A stretch of DNA of 64,000 nucleotides from Lactifluus volemus (GCA_022376515.1 WTXI01000012.1:620001-684000), one strand, 5' to 3'; shown: positions 1-11,713, numbered from the stretch's first letter. Notes: a model not told the origin generated them from the sequence alone. Numbers and translations are program-made.

Positions 1-750
1 GACGACGCCGGCTTCCTACATCTCGTCGCGACTCACCTCGCCTCTAATCCTTCGGGTATTCTCAAAGACAAAGCATACCTGATAACAGTCGCCACTACCG
101 GCGCGGGTGACAACACGTCCCTGCTCATCTGCGGCAGCGACCCGAACAAAGTGCAACGCGCCGCGCTGCTCACCATGTCCAAGTTTATCGGACACATCAG
201 CCCGTTGGCGGATCAGGACCCGGCGGGAACCGTCTGGATCGGGCGTGTGCGCGGGCTCGCTTGGAACGGTTACGACGAGACCGCGCTCTGGGACGTGTTG
301 CACAAGTGCGCGCAGGAACTCGTCGATCCTTCTCGTTCACCCCCGGGCTCGCGTGGCATTGAAGAGATTCTCGAAACAGCGCGCACACGCCTTCACCGTC
401 TCATGCCGGAGCAGGTGTTCACGGAGCTCAGGGACGCGGATATCAAAGTGCCCGTACTGCTCGTCGACATTCGTCCGGCAGCGCAGCGCAAGACGTATGG
501 CCAAATCCCCGGCGCGATGATCATCGAGCGAAACGTGCTCGAGTGGCGGTTCGATCCGCGGTATGCGGAGGGGCGGCTGGATATTGCGACGCGGTATGAC
601 CTGAGGGTGATCGTGTTTTGTCAGGAGGGTTACACGAGCTCTTTGGCAGCTGCGTCTTTGCAGGACATTGGATTGTTGAATGCCACTGACATGGCTGGGG
701 GGTTCAAAGCGTGGAAAGACGCGGGGCTCCCGGTGGATCTTGATCCATGA
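1..750 (+). CDS. Rhodanese-domain protein (3' part; gene enters from the left)
   Basis: The frame is open from base 1 to the TGA at 748-750 (249 codons), so the gene starts outside the window. The C-terminal ~110 residues are a rhodanese/Cdc25-like fold. An Asp-Ile-Arg stretch begins the domain. The active-site loop CQEGYTSSLAAASL at about 630-670 places the persulfide-forming Cys first, and the domain ends with GGFKAWKDAGLPV. Rhodaneses move sulfane sulfur to acceptors. The first ~90 residues form a separate region (GAGDNTSLLICGSDPNKVQ near 100-155) that faintly recalls the DHHA1 end of alanyl-tRNA-editing proteins; this is weak. No intron is needed in the visible part. The rhodanese call is firm, the upstream domain is not. 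Confidence 0.75.
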   Translation, partial: DDAGFLHLVATHLASNPSGILKDKAYLITVATTGAGDNTSLLICGSDPNKVQRAALLTMSKFIGHISPLADQDPAGTVWIGRVRGLAWNGYDETALWDVLHKCAQELVDPSRSPPGSRGIEEILETARTRLHRLMPEQVFTELRDADIKVPVLLVDIRPAAQRKTYGQIPGAMIIERNVLEWRFDPRYAEGRLDIATRYDLRVIVFCQEGYTSSLAAASLQDIGLLNATDMAGGFKAWKDAGLPVDLDP

Positions 751-1451
751 TGTGCGTGTGTGTGAGACCGCTAGGTGTATGAATCTTTATGGGTCACCAC
801 TAAAACATCAGACCATCCCTATCAACGGAATTTCAGACGTTTTTTTGAGTCGTGGTAAGCGCCAACAACTGGTTCGTCAATCATCACTTGGTGCTTATAT
901 AAAGCCCAGGATCCCTTTGGTGTCGTATTCTGTTACCGAAGCGTGTTCCACGGGTTCAGTAAATTCCATGTGTCATGCCGACTGTACTAGTATAGCCGGG
1001 AGACGTTACCAATACAGTAGCGACGTTGTTCCGGGGTGTCAATCACCTGATTGCCTTACCATGCCGTTTCGGTCTCGGCCAATGTCTCGCAGGCAGCGTT
1101 TTTTCCCTCACGAGTCATGGACCCACTACTGACCCTCTGTACCATTTTCCTCGGAGACACGATCCGCGCACCCGATCCGCAAAGCTCTTTGAGAGGTGAC
1201 ACTCCGAAATGTTGTTCTCATGGTAGTGCTTTTCGCGCTGTAGCTTTGATTAGTATCATATCAGTGCTCAACCCGTTGGTGTGATGTGTTCGCTTCTCAG
1301 AACCGAGTCATCAGGTTGCCAGTGCCAGATTACCGAAGTACCCGAACCGAGAAATAACTATATATGGAAGTACCACCGCATTGGTAATGCGGCTGCGGCT
1401 GCTGCCTCACACGACCTCCTCTGACTACGCATCACCTGTCAGGCAGTTCAC
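751..1451. other. Intergenic, no gene seen
   Basis: Short open frames here have no family resemblance. A TATATAAA lies at 896-903 with no recognisable gene directly behind it, so it may be chance or mark an untranslated transcript. Confidence 0.4.
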
Positions 1452-1474
1452 CACGTGTACCTGGGTATATAAAA
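1452..1474 (+). promoter_or_regulatory. E-box and TATA box
   Basis: CACGTG at 1452-1457 is followed by TATATAAAA at 1466-1474. They lie about 260 bp before the ATG of the 345-aa protein at 1732. The spacing fits a core promoter with a long leader. Assignment to that gene is inference. Confidence 0.45.
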
Positions 1475-1731
1475 GGGCTGCCATTGAGACCCGAACTTGG
1501 CCTTTCCTCGCTTTGTGCCCCAGCTTTGTTTGACTAGTTCGGCATCGTGTGCCATCTGACCACCGTAATTGTTGTGGTCATAACAAAGCGTGTTGCTTTA
1601 TAACGACCACGTCCTCAAGTGTCCGAGCGCGTGATTCAAAAATCCCCCTCCCAACATCTCCCGCAGCAAGCAATCAACCCATTGTTGCTGTCCCTTGAAC
1701 ATCCCCTCGACTTCACAAAGACAGTCTAGTC

Positions 1732-2467
1732 ATGCCTTTACGTCGCCTGATGAGAACGTTTGGTCACATCTGGTCTTCTCCTGATGCTGAGGAGGACGTT
1801 ACGATGACTGATGCAATCGGCCATGCCATAGATGCAACTACGTCCCCTTTGATGTCTTCCCGTTCTGCCAACTTTTCTATGTCGCTGGGAAAGCGCCGTC
1901 GTGATGAGATATCGAAAGACGTTCCTCAAACAGCAACAAGGGCGTTCTCGACTTCATCGCTGTCACCACCCATCTCTAGTTTCGTTGGCGATCCCTCAAC
2001 TCTTTCTACACCTGCATCGAGGCGGTCCACTTTGACTCTCGCCCCTATCAATACTTCACCTGTTATAAGCGCCGGATCATCGACGTTCCAACCACCCACC
2101 CCCTCTCCCGCTCCAACTGAAATCGCTCCCGACGTCGAACAGATAGAGATGACGGCTCAAGATCGCGTAGCAGCCCTCCAGGCAGAGGGCATCAAAGTGC
2201 GCGATTTCATTCACGAGCCCATGCCAAACTCGTGCAAGGCGCCCGAACTCTTCGACCCCGTACCGTCCCTCATCGCCACCGACTGGCACATGCGGAACCC
2301 GCTGAAGAACCACGGTTTTCTCAGCGGCAAATCGCTCTTCCGTCTCATCAAAATCGGCTGGCTATCCGTGGACGAGGTCGAGAGAGGGGTCCACGAGCGG
2401 GAGCTTTCCGCCCTCGCAAAGTACAGCGAACGACCGGAAGAGGAGAGGTACCCGTTCGTGGTGGTGC

Positions 2468-2498
<31 letters not shown>

Positions 2499-2769
2499 CA
2501 ACGGACCGATCCCGACGCCCTCTCAGCGCGTGCGCATGCGACGTAATGCTGGCTTTCAAAGTCGCCCAGATGACGTACCAGATCGTGAGTTTTTTGGATA
2601 TGACCCGACCGGTCATTCAGACGAAGAGGATCAGGCGGAGGAGGTTGGAGCGTCGGGCACAGCGAAGACGGAAGAGCGCCAGACAAAACGCCGAAAGGTG
2701 AAGGCAAAGGCAAAGCCACTGCGCCGGGCGAAACCTCTACGAAGGGAGTGCTCACGACCCGAAGTATAG
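1732..2769 (+). CDS. Hypothetical low-complexity nuclear protein, 345 aa
   Basis: This is a single uninterrupted frame with an ATG at 1732, where the leader's CT-rich run ends. No family is recognised. The first half is Ser/Thr/Pro-rich. A central patch (about residues 140-230) is more ordered and contains IKVRDFIHEP and the motif DWHMRNPLKNHGFLSGKSLF, so it is the likeliest folded part. A Thr4-Asn7 tract is encoded by a CAC/CAA repeat. The C-terminus is acidic, then strongly basic (KRRKVKAKAKPLRRAKPLRR), and KRRRDE occurs near residue 55. Both look like nuclear localisation signals. A DNA- or chromatin-associated role is possible but not shown. Confidence 0.6.
2470..2502 (+). repeat. CAC/CAA trinucleotide repeat in coding sequence
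   Basis: Runs of CAC then CAA encode consecutive Thr and Asn residues of the 345-aa protein. Length is likely polymorphic between strains. Confidence 0.8.
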
Positions 2770-4171
2770 CCTCAGGTTTTTCCAAACAGACGTTTTCTCT
2801 GAATCGATCTCCCAAATCTATTTATTTAACCTGTTTTTCAAAAGTTTTGTTTGTAGACTCGCAGTTGTATTCTCGTGGATGTAGCGTTAATCCTCTTAAC
2901 TCTAATTAGCGTCCCCTGCCAGTGCATCGGTCGCTTCCCTTCAGGTACCCTCAATTGCTATAATAGTGAAATTTTGATACCATTGTCTGAATATTCTGGT
3001 AGAGCGTACTAACTCCCTTTATCGAATCGTCTTGTTAAAGCCATCCTAACTACTGTAGGCAGTCGTATCTCCGAATAGAAAAAGTCGTCGATGCATAGTG
3101 GTGGTGAAGAGGACGTATATCTAAGAAGGCGTGCTGACCGCAGAGTCGTGCCCCCATGGGATGTTGTCAAATGAATGCTCTCCACATGATGATATCTGCA
3201 ACACGAGTTAAAATGTTGACATGGGTCAAATACGGCGGCATATAATGAGTGAAATATTTGTGCCGACAAAAATAGGTTAACCTTTGAAGTTTTCGCGGGC
3301 ACTGGCAATGTCTTGTGCTGGGCCAGCCCAGCAAACTCTTATGCCATCCGAGGAGCTGTCATCCAACTGCCGCTCAAACTGCTTGCCGGCGTGTCAACTC
3401 TCTGCTCAAAGCTGAGGCACATAAGGCCACGCCAGCGTGTACCGCAGCGATCGTGTGTAGAACGACCCCATTTGTTCCGTGCGGCGGAGCCAGTGCCGAC
3501 TAATACCTTTTCTGATACTCCGCATGATCAGCCCATCTCATGGCTTCGCAGAGTGGCGACCTGGACTCAGGATTCTTCTTGCGCTTCTCGATATACGATG
3601 CCCAGTCTGAGCGCAGATGTTCGTCGCCGCACGTTCCTCCTGCAAGGCCGAGGACATGGTATGCCCACATCCCAGACGGTAACACACCATATCTCACCTT
3701 TGACTATCTCCACAACATCTGAAATGACATCATGGAACCAGTTACTTCGGATATCTCTCCCGCACTCGACACCATTGGATAGCGCAAACCATAGCCGCGT
3801 CAACAAGAATCTGGAATATCGTCGGTATAACGCAATATTAATGAATGCCAGGTCGAACCGCAAAACCACTGTAAGTTGATCACAGATGCTCGAAATTGTC
3901 GTTGCAGCAATCGGGTGTACCCAAAGCAGTGTATCAATATATCAATGTACCCTTGTTCTGACCCCGCGTGTCCTGCTCTCACATCTCTACTTATTATTTG
4001 AACCCTTTCTGTCGATAGCTACAGCCTGAGTACGCTGTTCGTGCACACCACGTGATCAAGGACTTTCGCATATTGCGCTTGAATACGTTGAATTGTTGTG
4101 AAAGGTGCCAAAGTGAAGGGATGAGAGTGGTAGAGGATGTGCATATATACCCTTACTTCACTGTATATTAT
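2770..4171. other. Mostly non-coding; possible unidentified exon on the minus strand near 3500-3700
   Basis: There is no recognisable gene. On the minus strand, 3500-3697 encodes a stretch with coding-like composition (MRYGVLPSGMWAYHVLGLAG then a charged tail ending DHAEYQKRY). I cannot link it to a family or to a credible start. It may be an exon remnant. Confidence 0.25.
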
Positions 4172-4289
4172 ATCCACGGCCATAGGACTCTGAAAGCACC
4201 GCATCCCGTCCGATCTGCGCAGTTAACCAGAGTGCCGCCTAGTTAGTACCACGGTGGGGGACCACGCGGGAATCCTGGGTGCCGTGGTT
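4172..4289 (+). rRNA. 5S ribosomal RNA, 118 nt
   Basis: The sequence starts ATCCACGGCCATAGGACTCT and ends GGGTGCCGTGGTT. It carries the fungal 5S signature: GCACCGCATCCCGTCCGATC, then the C-box region with CCGCCTAGTTAGTACC and GTGGGGGACCACGCGGGAAT. The 5' and 3' ends (ATCCACGGC / GTGCCGTGGTT) can pair to form helix I. Length is 118 nt, as usual for basidiomycetes. A TATATA lies about 25 bp upstream (4144-4149), and short T runs follow the gene as a Pol III terminator. No rDNA lies nearby, so this is a dispersed copy. Whether it is expressed cannot be told from sequence. Confidence 0.93.
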
Positions 4290-4779
4290 CTTTCCTTTTC
4301 GAATTTCCTTTTTGTCACTGGCATGCCTCTCAAAACAACAATCGGAAGATGGTGATTTTGTTGTAAAATGAAAGAAAAAAAAAGGTTTGTTAATTGAGAG
4401 GGGCGCGGACGACATCGCTACCAATTTCAACATGGGCTCTAGTTCAAAAACGACAAGGCAACCTCTTTTCCTTTCCCTGCAGAGACCCTCTCAAGCATTA
4501 CTGGTCTGCTGAGCCACTATGTGGGCTGGACAGGGAAGCACTACCGTACTGGTAAACGGTGGTACCCCAAATAAAGCTTATAGGATAAATGCAAGTTTCT
4601 AAGGTGGTACTGTACTACATGTGAGTCACCAATGAAGTAAAATAATACACGGAGCAAACAAACAAAGCAGGGGTGGCAGTGAACATATATACGTATACAA
4701 ATAACGGGTGTAAGAGGTGAGGCCTGTATATTGTTTCTTTTTCAAAGCCTGCCCTCGATGAGTGGTGGCACATCCGTAC
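4290..4779. other. Intergenic, no gene seen
   Basis: T-rich downstream flank of the 5S gene. It contains GTACTGGTAAACGGTGGTACC-like words of a type that recurs in other gene-poor parts of the window. No coding signal. Confidence 0.4.
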
Positions 4780-4957
4780 GCCACGACAACGTTCCAGCGC
4801 CTCTTGCGCCTCACGCACAGTCCTCACAAACACGGGCTGAGTCCGCGTACGCACCTCCTTTGGTACATCGTGCTCGACGTCCTTTCTATTCGCCCACGGC
4901 AGGATCACCCTACTCGCGCCTGCTCGGTGTGATCCTAACACCTTTTCCTTGATACCC
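4780..4957 (-). pseudogene. Relic of a Lon protease C-terminus
   Basis: About 57 codons match the end of the Lon proteolytic domain: GIKEKVLGSHRAG, VILPWANRKDVEHDVPKEVR and VFVRTVREAQEAL, in the right order and spacing. The GIKEKVLGAHRAG Lys is the catalytic-dyad Lys of Lon. Upstream, in the same frame, the sequence quickly loses similarity (no TGEISLRG-type strand), and no ATPase domain or Ser-containing PKDGPSAG motif is visible nearby. The fragment is flanked by unrelated DNA. It looks like a truncated duplicate of the mitochondrial Lon gene, not a functional gene. Confidence 0.75.
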
Positions 4958-5654
4958 AAAAGGTGCGCAGAAATGACGCCGTTGGGGTTCCGAAGGGCTG
5001 ACTGGAGAAACGAGCTCATAACAGCGTACTTGCGGTCCGTGACGTCTTGTTTTCGTTGCCCGAAGATAAGGCCAAAAATTTATCATAAGCGCAGAATTTT
5101 CACATTGCTAAGATATATGAGACAGGGGTTGCCAATAAACGCACAGAGAGAGCTTGTAATAGGCCGAGGAGTAGACTGTTGAAGTGTATGCGTATACTAG
5201 TACATATATCAAACGGTCAGGGAGCCAGCGCTTACCAGCGTACCGAATGAGGGGGTAATATGAGATAATGGTGACGTTCCATCGGCACCGGAAAGTCTAG
5301 GTACCAGGGCTTGGCATGCTTTGAGAGGACAGAGAAGCACCAGCGCCATGTCGGATGTTTAGGCCGTTTAGGTTTGGACTGTACAGTTGTGGTGCTGAGC
5401 GTGATTGATCCCAAAGAGGAAGAAGGGCAACGAGTCGACAGCCGTTCTTACCTGTACAGTACTCTCTCTATCTACGGAAGACGTTTACAAGCCACGAACG
5501 CGAACATGGTCCCAAACTCGTATGCCGAGGTCTCTCATACTCGATTTTCCTCTCGATTAATCATTACTATAGCCCAGGTCCTCAAATCTCTGAAATACAG
5601 CCCATCAGGCGCCCACAAACCAGCGAAATTCAACCGAGCTTGCTCCCTCTTCAG
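4958..5654. other. Upstream region of the first NACHT-WD40 gene, start exon not resolved
   Basis: Short open frames only. A polypyrimidine tract ending CTCTTCAG at 5646-5654 looks like an acceptor or the last part of a coding exon. One or more 5' exons of the NLR gene, including its ATG, should lie here, but I could not choose among the candidates. Confidence 0.35.
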
Positions 5655-8600
5655 GTGACCGGTACGTATCTTTATGCTTCCGCTCTGACAAGGACTTAAA
5701 TTTCTGTCCCACGTTAGTCCTCAGAGCATACAACGTTCCCCGTCTCAAGACCCTCCTTGGCGAAAAGAGACGATTTTATGCAACTGTGACATACGAGGAG
5801 AGAAAATGGCAGTCACGACCTGTGCGGAGGGTTGCGCAACGCGTGGAATGGAACGAGAGCGTCGACGCATTGTGAGAAATGTCGAGTTATTATTCTATGT
5901 ACAAACTGAATTTCCTGCAGTGTTGTACGACCGCACTCCCGCGTTACAATATCTCTTTATGCAAAAACGGCCATGACGACAGACATCCTTGTTGGAAGGC
6001 AGGAGATCACATGTGAACCCCGACCCGGTTCGTCTGTCTCTTAGATTTGTTACTTATGCATCTAAGCGTCCTACATGAAGAACTTGATATTGTTTTGACT
6101 GGCGTACATGCCAGAGACTCAGGAGAGCCGGCCACGGTGTTAACGATCAGCATGTCAACAAAAGCGAGTTCCTCTCTGACTGCCGCAGTCAACATCCCGA
6201 ACCCCACAGAAATGGCCGATTCGAACAACCCTATTAGTGAAGGAAGTCCTATGCGTCATATTGTCCGATCCGTGCAATCCACGGCGGATTCCACCCCCCT
6301 ATCTCGTTTATCCAGGAACGTAGCGGCGAGCCAGACGGAGATGTCCCGTACTGCTCTCAGTCGTGCTGAGGAAGCCATCAATGCCATCGATACTATAAAA
6401 ACATGGGAAAGTGCTGTTAGCGCTATCAAGTGGGTGATGGTCACCGTCACTCCAATCGCTTCAGTAGGCCCGCCCCATAACGTCTTCGTCCGTCTGTCCC
6501 GGGCTAACGTCCGATCTTCAGCTGAACTCCTTCGCAAGTCTAGCATGGAGTTTACTCTCAAAGATCCCCGAGGTGCATTTTTTATCCTGTCCCAGTATAT
6601 GAGACAATCTCTTTCTTACTTTGGCACCAGACATTGCTAAAGCAGATTCAGCGTGACAATAACATCCAAACACTGCTTGAGGCGATACGTGATGCATTCG
6701 AATTTGCCGAAGAGGCCGACATTTTGCGGAGCATCAAGCCAGAGTCCAAGCAAGCAACAATCCTCGAAAATATGCTGGAATGCGTCGCTGAATGTGCCAC
6801 ATTCATCAGATCGTATGCGGAGGATGTGAAAGTTGGTACGTCGTCCTGGCCGCTCTCGTTTGGGTCATTGTAATCACGTGATCTTCAGGAAAGCGGGCTT
6901 TGAAGAGTACCTTCGGTCAAGTTGATGAAAAGATTGATCAGTATCGCACCAGCCTCGTCGGACTGCGAGACAATTTCCTAGCCCGTGCTGCCCTCACCAC
7001 CGAGGTTGCCGTGCTAGAAGCTGGTATGTAATTCTCGTAGTCACTGTTACACGGTCTTTGGATCGTCGATCTGACGAAAGGGATCACAGAACTGGGCGCC
7101 ATAATCAGAGAATTGCCTTATAAGGGAGGGTGGCGATACGGCGAAGAGAAACGGTGTCTTCCAGGTACACGCGAAGATTTCTTGGATCATATCGTCAAGT
7201 GGGTCGAGAATCCGAAATCTCAACGTGGACTGGTTCTCCTTGGCCAGGCAGGCACGGGGAAGTCTTCGATTGTACACGAGGTCGCACGCCGCTTCGACAA
7301 GAAGTGTCTCGGCTCTTACTTCGCTTTCTTACGGAAAGAGCAGTCGAAAGACGGGGTTTACCAGCTCTTCACGACGCTTGCTCGGGACCTTTCCTATCGC
7401 AATCCTGCGTTCAAACTTGCCCTCGGACGGGTCCTTAAGGAGAATCCGTCTCTTTGTGGCACCCGAGATTATCGCACACTTTTTGAATCCCTCCTCCTCG
7501 AACCGCTCAAGGGCCTGGAACTTTCAGGGCCAATTCTTATCATTGTCGATGCTTTAGATGAGAGCGGAGACATGATCGACAACGTTGGAATACACACATT
7601 TCTTGCCCAGCATCTCGTCGACCTTCCATTAGAATTCCGAATACTCGTCACCTCGAGGCTGGAGGGCGGCATCGAAGCCGTTTTTGCAAAAGCGTTTTCT
7701 GTCGAGGTTCTCTACATGGATGATGCCAAACTGGCTGCCAAGACTGAGCAAGACATTTGCATGTATCTTCAAAGCTCCCTCCCTCCTGATATTTTCCAAG
7801 ATCATGGTCTTGAACTAGCGAAGGCAGCAGAGTGTCTGTTCCAATGGGCAGCCGTTTCATGCGGGTTCATAAATAACCCTCCTGCTAGTTTTGGTTTTAG
7901 CAAGAAAAAGTGCGTACGGCGCTTGTTGGGACACTCTCGAGATCGCAAGGGACAAGATCCGTTGGACAAGTTATACAATGAAGTTCTCGAAGGATACTTC
8001 GAGCCGCAAGAAGCACAGATTCTATTCCGGTCCGTCATGGGACAACTTTTCGCTGCGATCGAACCACTTTCCATATCTTCCTTGATTATTCTGCGTCGGC
8101 ATGCCCCCATTGATGACCCCGAGGATTCGGATCCCATTCTTGAACTTCTCCGTCGCCTCGGCTCGCTGCTGAGCAACGTCACTTCGTCTGATCAGACGCG
8201 CCCCATTGTTCCTCTCCACACCTCATTCCGCGACTTTCTGACCAGCAGGAAGAGCGAGGCGTTTTATGTGGATCTTGACGATGCCCACCGTCAGTTGGCC
8301 CACTCCTGCCTTTGTATAATGCTCGACAGGCTGAGGTTCAACATCTGCCAGCTCGAGTCGTCATATATCGCCAACAGTGATGTATCAGACCTTCCCTTTC
8401 GAATCACCAAATACATTCCACACGCTCTATCGTATGCCTGCGTTTTTTGGGACGACCATCTGGAGCATGTTGCTTTCGAGCACGACCTCTTGGCGAAACT
8501 TCAATCCTTCTTCGAGACGAAGTTTCTGTTTTGGCTGGAAGTGCTTAGCATTAAAAGTTGTGTGGCCCTTGCTTCCCCAGCATTATCGTCCTTGAGGATA

Positions 8601-11045
8601 TGGTTGCGGTCTGACCAGCCAAAGGTAGGTACATCCCATCTAGTTCAATATAACATGTAATGACTATTGGGTGAATTTGCAAAAGGCTGCCCAAGCAAAG
8701 GTGGAGAACGTTTTGGCATTTGTGAATGATGGGTCCGCATTTGTGCGGTACTTTGGAATGGCCATGGCAAGGAGCGCTCCGCATATCTATATATCCGCAT
8801 TGCCATTCGCACCATCCTCTTCCCTCATTGCCAAGCATTACATTGGTCTATTTCCCCACACATTGTCCTTGGAGCGCGGGGAGTTGTCTCGTTGGCCAGC
8901 GCTGGAAATGACGATCCGAGCACATGACGAATCAGTCGACGCCGTCACATTTTCACCGGATGGACAACGCATTGCGTCAGCCTCACGAGATCACACAATT
9001 TGTGTGTGGGATGCTACAACAGGAGAAATCGTAGCAGGCCCGTTTACTGGACACACCTATGGTGTCATATCAATTGCATTCTCGCCAGACGGGCAGCACA
9101 TCACCTCGGGCTCGCAAGATTACACGATTCGCGTTTGGGATGCCACAACAGGAGAGGTCGTAGCAGGCCCATTTACTGGACATACCAGTTGGGTCAGATC
9201 TGTTGCATTCTCGCCGGACGGGAAGCGCATTGCATCGGCTTCAGACGATTGTACGATTCGCGTGTGGGCTGCCACAACGGGAGAGCTTCTGGCAGGCCCA
9301 TTCACTGGACATGCCCGTTGTGTCAGATTTGTTGCATTCTCGTCGGACGGCCAGCGCATCGCATCAGCCTCGGATGATCATACGATTCGCGTATGGGATG
9401 CCGCAACAGGGGATGTCAGAGTGGGCCCGTTTACAGGACACAACGACATGGTTACATCTATTGCATTCTCCCCGGACGGACAGCGCATAGCCTCGGCCTC
9501 GGCAGATCGCACAATTCGCGTATGGGATGCTACAACAGGAGAGACCATAGCAGGCCCCTTTACTGGACACATTGATGAGGTCACAGCTGTTGGGTTCTCG
9601 CCAGACGGGCAGCTCATTGCCTCTGCCTCGTTGGATTACACGATTCTCGTGTGGGATGCCACAACGGGGAAGGTGGTAGCGGGCCCCTTTATTGGTCACA
9701 CCGATCAGGTCTATTCTGTTGCATTCTCTCCGGACAGGCAACGCATCACATCGTCCTCGTTTGATCGCACGATTCGTGTGTGGGGTGTCGCAACAGAAGA
9801 GGTAGTAGCAGGCCCGTTTACTGGTCACACCAATTGGGTCCATTCTGTTGCATTTTCGTCGGACGGACAGCGCATCGCCTCGGCCTCGTTTGATCAAACA
9901 ATTTGCGTGTGGGATGCCGTAACAGGGGAGGTCATAGCAGGTCCATTTACTGGACACACAGGACAGGTCTCTTCTGTAGCATTCTCACCGGACGGACAAC
10001 GCCTTGCCTCGGCTTCACGAGATAAAACGATCCGCGAGTGGGATGCCACAACAGGAGAGGTCGTAGGACTATTTACTGGACACACCGACTTTGTCAACTC
10101 AGTTGCATTCTCGCCAGACGGACAACGCATCGTCTCAGGGGGGATTCCACGGTTCGTGTTTGGGATGTCACAACAGGAAAGGTCGTAACGGGCCCGTTTA
10201 CTGGACATACTGAATGGGTCAGGTCTGTTGCGTTCTCGCCGGACGGGCAGCGCATTGCGTCGGCATCAGACGATCGTACGATCCGCGTGTGGGATGCCAC
10301 AACGGGGAAGGTTATAGCGGGCCCGTTTATTGGTCACACCGATGAAGTCAATTCCGTTGCATTCTCATCGGATGGGCAGCGCATTGCCTCAGGCTCGAGC
10401 GATCACACGATTTATGTGTGGAATGCCACAACAGGAGTAATTCTTGCAGGCCCATTAACCGGACATAACGATCGGGTCAATTCGGTAGCATTTTCACCGG
10501 ACGGGCAGCGCATTGCCTCATGCTCGAATGATCGCACAATTTGCGTGTGGGATGCCATAACCGGGAAGGTCGTAGCGGGCCCATTTACTGGACACACCGG
10601 TTTGGTCTTTTCGGTCGCATTTTCCCCCGACGGACAGCGCATTGCATCGGCCTCCGGAGATTACACGATTCGTGTATGGGATATCCCATCGGAAGCAAGG
10701 CCACTCCCTGAACACACTAAATCGATCGACTCTGTGGCATTCTCTCTGGACGAGCAGCGCATTACGGCCTCACAAGACTGCACAGACCACATGGAGAAGC
10801 ATGAGCTCAGAGGAGGAGACATTGAAAACATCCACTTCATGAACAAATTCCTGATTGATAGCAATGGGTGGATGTGTGGGGACGACGGGGAACTTCTTTT
10901 ATGGATTCCCCAGATTCACAGGCCATATTTTCATAGATCTAACACTGTCTGGATTGCAGGCAAAAACGAAACTTGGCTTGAACTAACAAACTTTGTGCAC
11001 GGATCGAATTGGACTACGGTATATGTTCACAATTTATCTAAATAG
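5655..11045 (+). CDS. NLR-type C2/NACHT/WD40 protein (frameshifted in this sequence)
   Basis: Supported exons: ..5661, 5718-5871, 5921-6012, 6045-6463, 6522-6572, 6631-6835, 6889-7023, 7090-8624, 8686-11045. Phases agree at every junction, and the introns are 50-66 bp. Order of parts: a C2-like N-terminus (RAYNVPRLKTLL, then VEWNESVDAL), and a helical linker (IKTWESAVSAIKW, IRDAFEFAEEADI). The NACHT domain has Walker A GQAGTGKSS at 7242-7268 and Walker B ILIIVDALDES near 7540. Fourteen ~43-aa WD40 repeats (SPDGQRIASAS..TIRVWD type) and a degenerate fifteenth follow, then a WLEL..HGSNWTTV tail. Members of this family (HET-D/E/R, NWD) act in fungal non-self recognition and programmed cell death. 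In repeat 10, at a G6 run (10138-10143), the frame slips: the 5' frame stops at about 10188 while homology continues in another frame. The start codon is unresolved. A paralogue lies at 36606-41239 on the other strand. Confidence 0.9.
8935..10720 (+). repeat. 14-unit, ~129-bp tandem coding repeat (WD40)
   Basis: Each unit encodes one WD40 blade. Units resemble each other strongly at the DNA level (for example GCAGGCCCGTTTACTGGACA recurs). Variation is concentrated at a few codons: the residues after the GH dipeptide and before TIRVWD. One unit lacks a codon in its AGPFTGH segment (around 10065). Such near-identical arrays recombine and misassemble easily. Confidence 0.9.
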
Positions 11046-11713
11046 AGTCATGTATATGCTGTTTTTTTTAAATTTATGTCAGAATTCCTGTCCTATCACA
11101 ATGTACAGTAACTATTTTTCATAGAAGACATAATATTCAGCGGCTAACCTATCGAAAATATCAGGCACCAAACTCTGTGAACGATGTTCCGGAAGCATTC
11201 TGAGGCTCTACGGTCACCCAAGGACATTCCTAGGGTCCTGTATGCTCGAGACGGAAAGTTGATGCGAAGTTGGCGTCATACCACGTAACAGAGACAGAAA
11301 GGCGTTCGTTCGCGGGCGGTAGTCTCAGCCTAGGACGAGGACGGAAAGGGCTATACTCAACCCTCTAGTAACTTGCGTTTTGATGCGGCGGTGTTGTAGA
11401 CGAATTTCGCCGAAGAGGGGTGTTATAGTTTGATAATGAAACGGTTATCCGATAGCTGCGTTTAATAGCCCGGCTTTTTGGTTCGATTAGGAACATATTC
11501 GCAAACTCGTGCAGTGGGCCCAGAGAAGACAAAAGCTGTAGTTGGCACAATGAGTGAGGAAAAAGGGGCAACTTGGCCAAAGAACCTCTCCCCACCCTTG
11601 CCACTGCTCTACGCTGGGAGGAAACATCAGAGATACAAACAAGTGTCCTAGATTAGCTACAGTTCTTTGACGTAACCGTGACCGCACTTTCTTCTGCAAT
11701 TCTGACCTGGTTG
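11046..11713. other. Intergenic between convergent genes, nothing recognised
   Basis: Shared 3' flank of the NLR gene (+) and the P-loop NTPase gene (-). No coding or RNA signature. Confidence 0.4.

Noticed and set aside
9364..9957. Long minus-strand frames antisense to the WD40 array (also plus-strand ones over 36991-38690)
   Set aside because: They are periodic shadows of the WD40 repeats, with the same 129-bp rhythm and no independent start or domain.
8935..10720. Regularly spaced repeats resembling a CRISPR array
   Set aside because: The spacing is that of coding WD40 units in a eukaryotic gene, and both repeat and spacer are translated.
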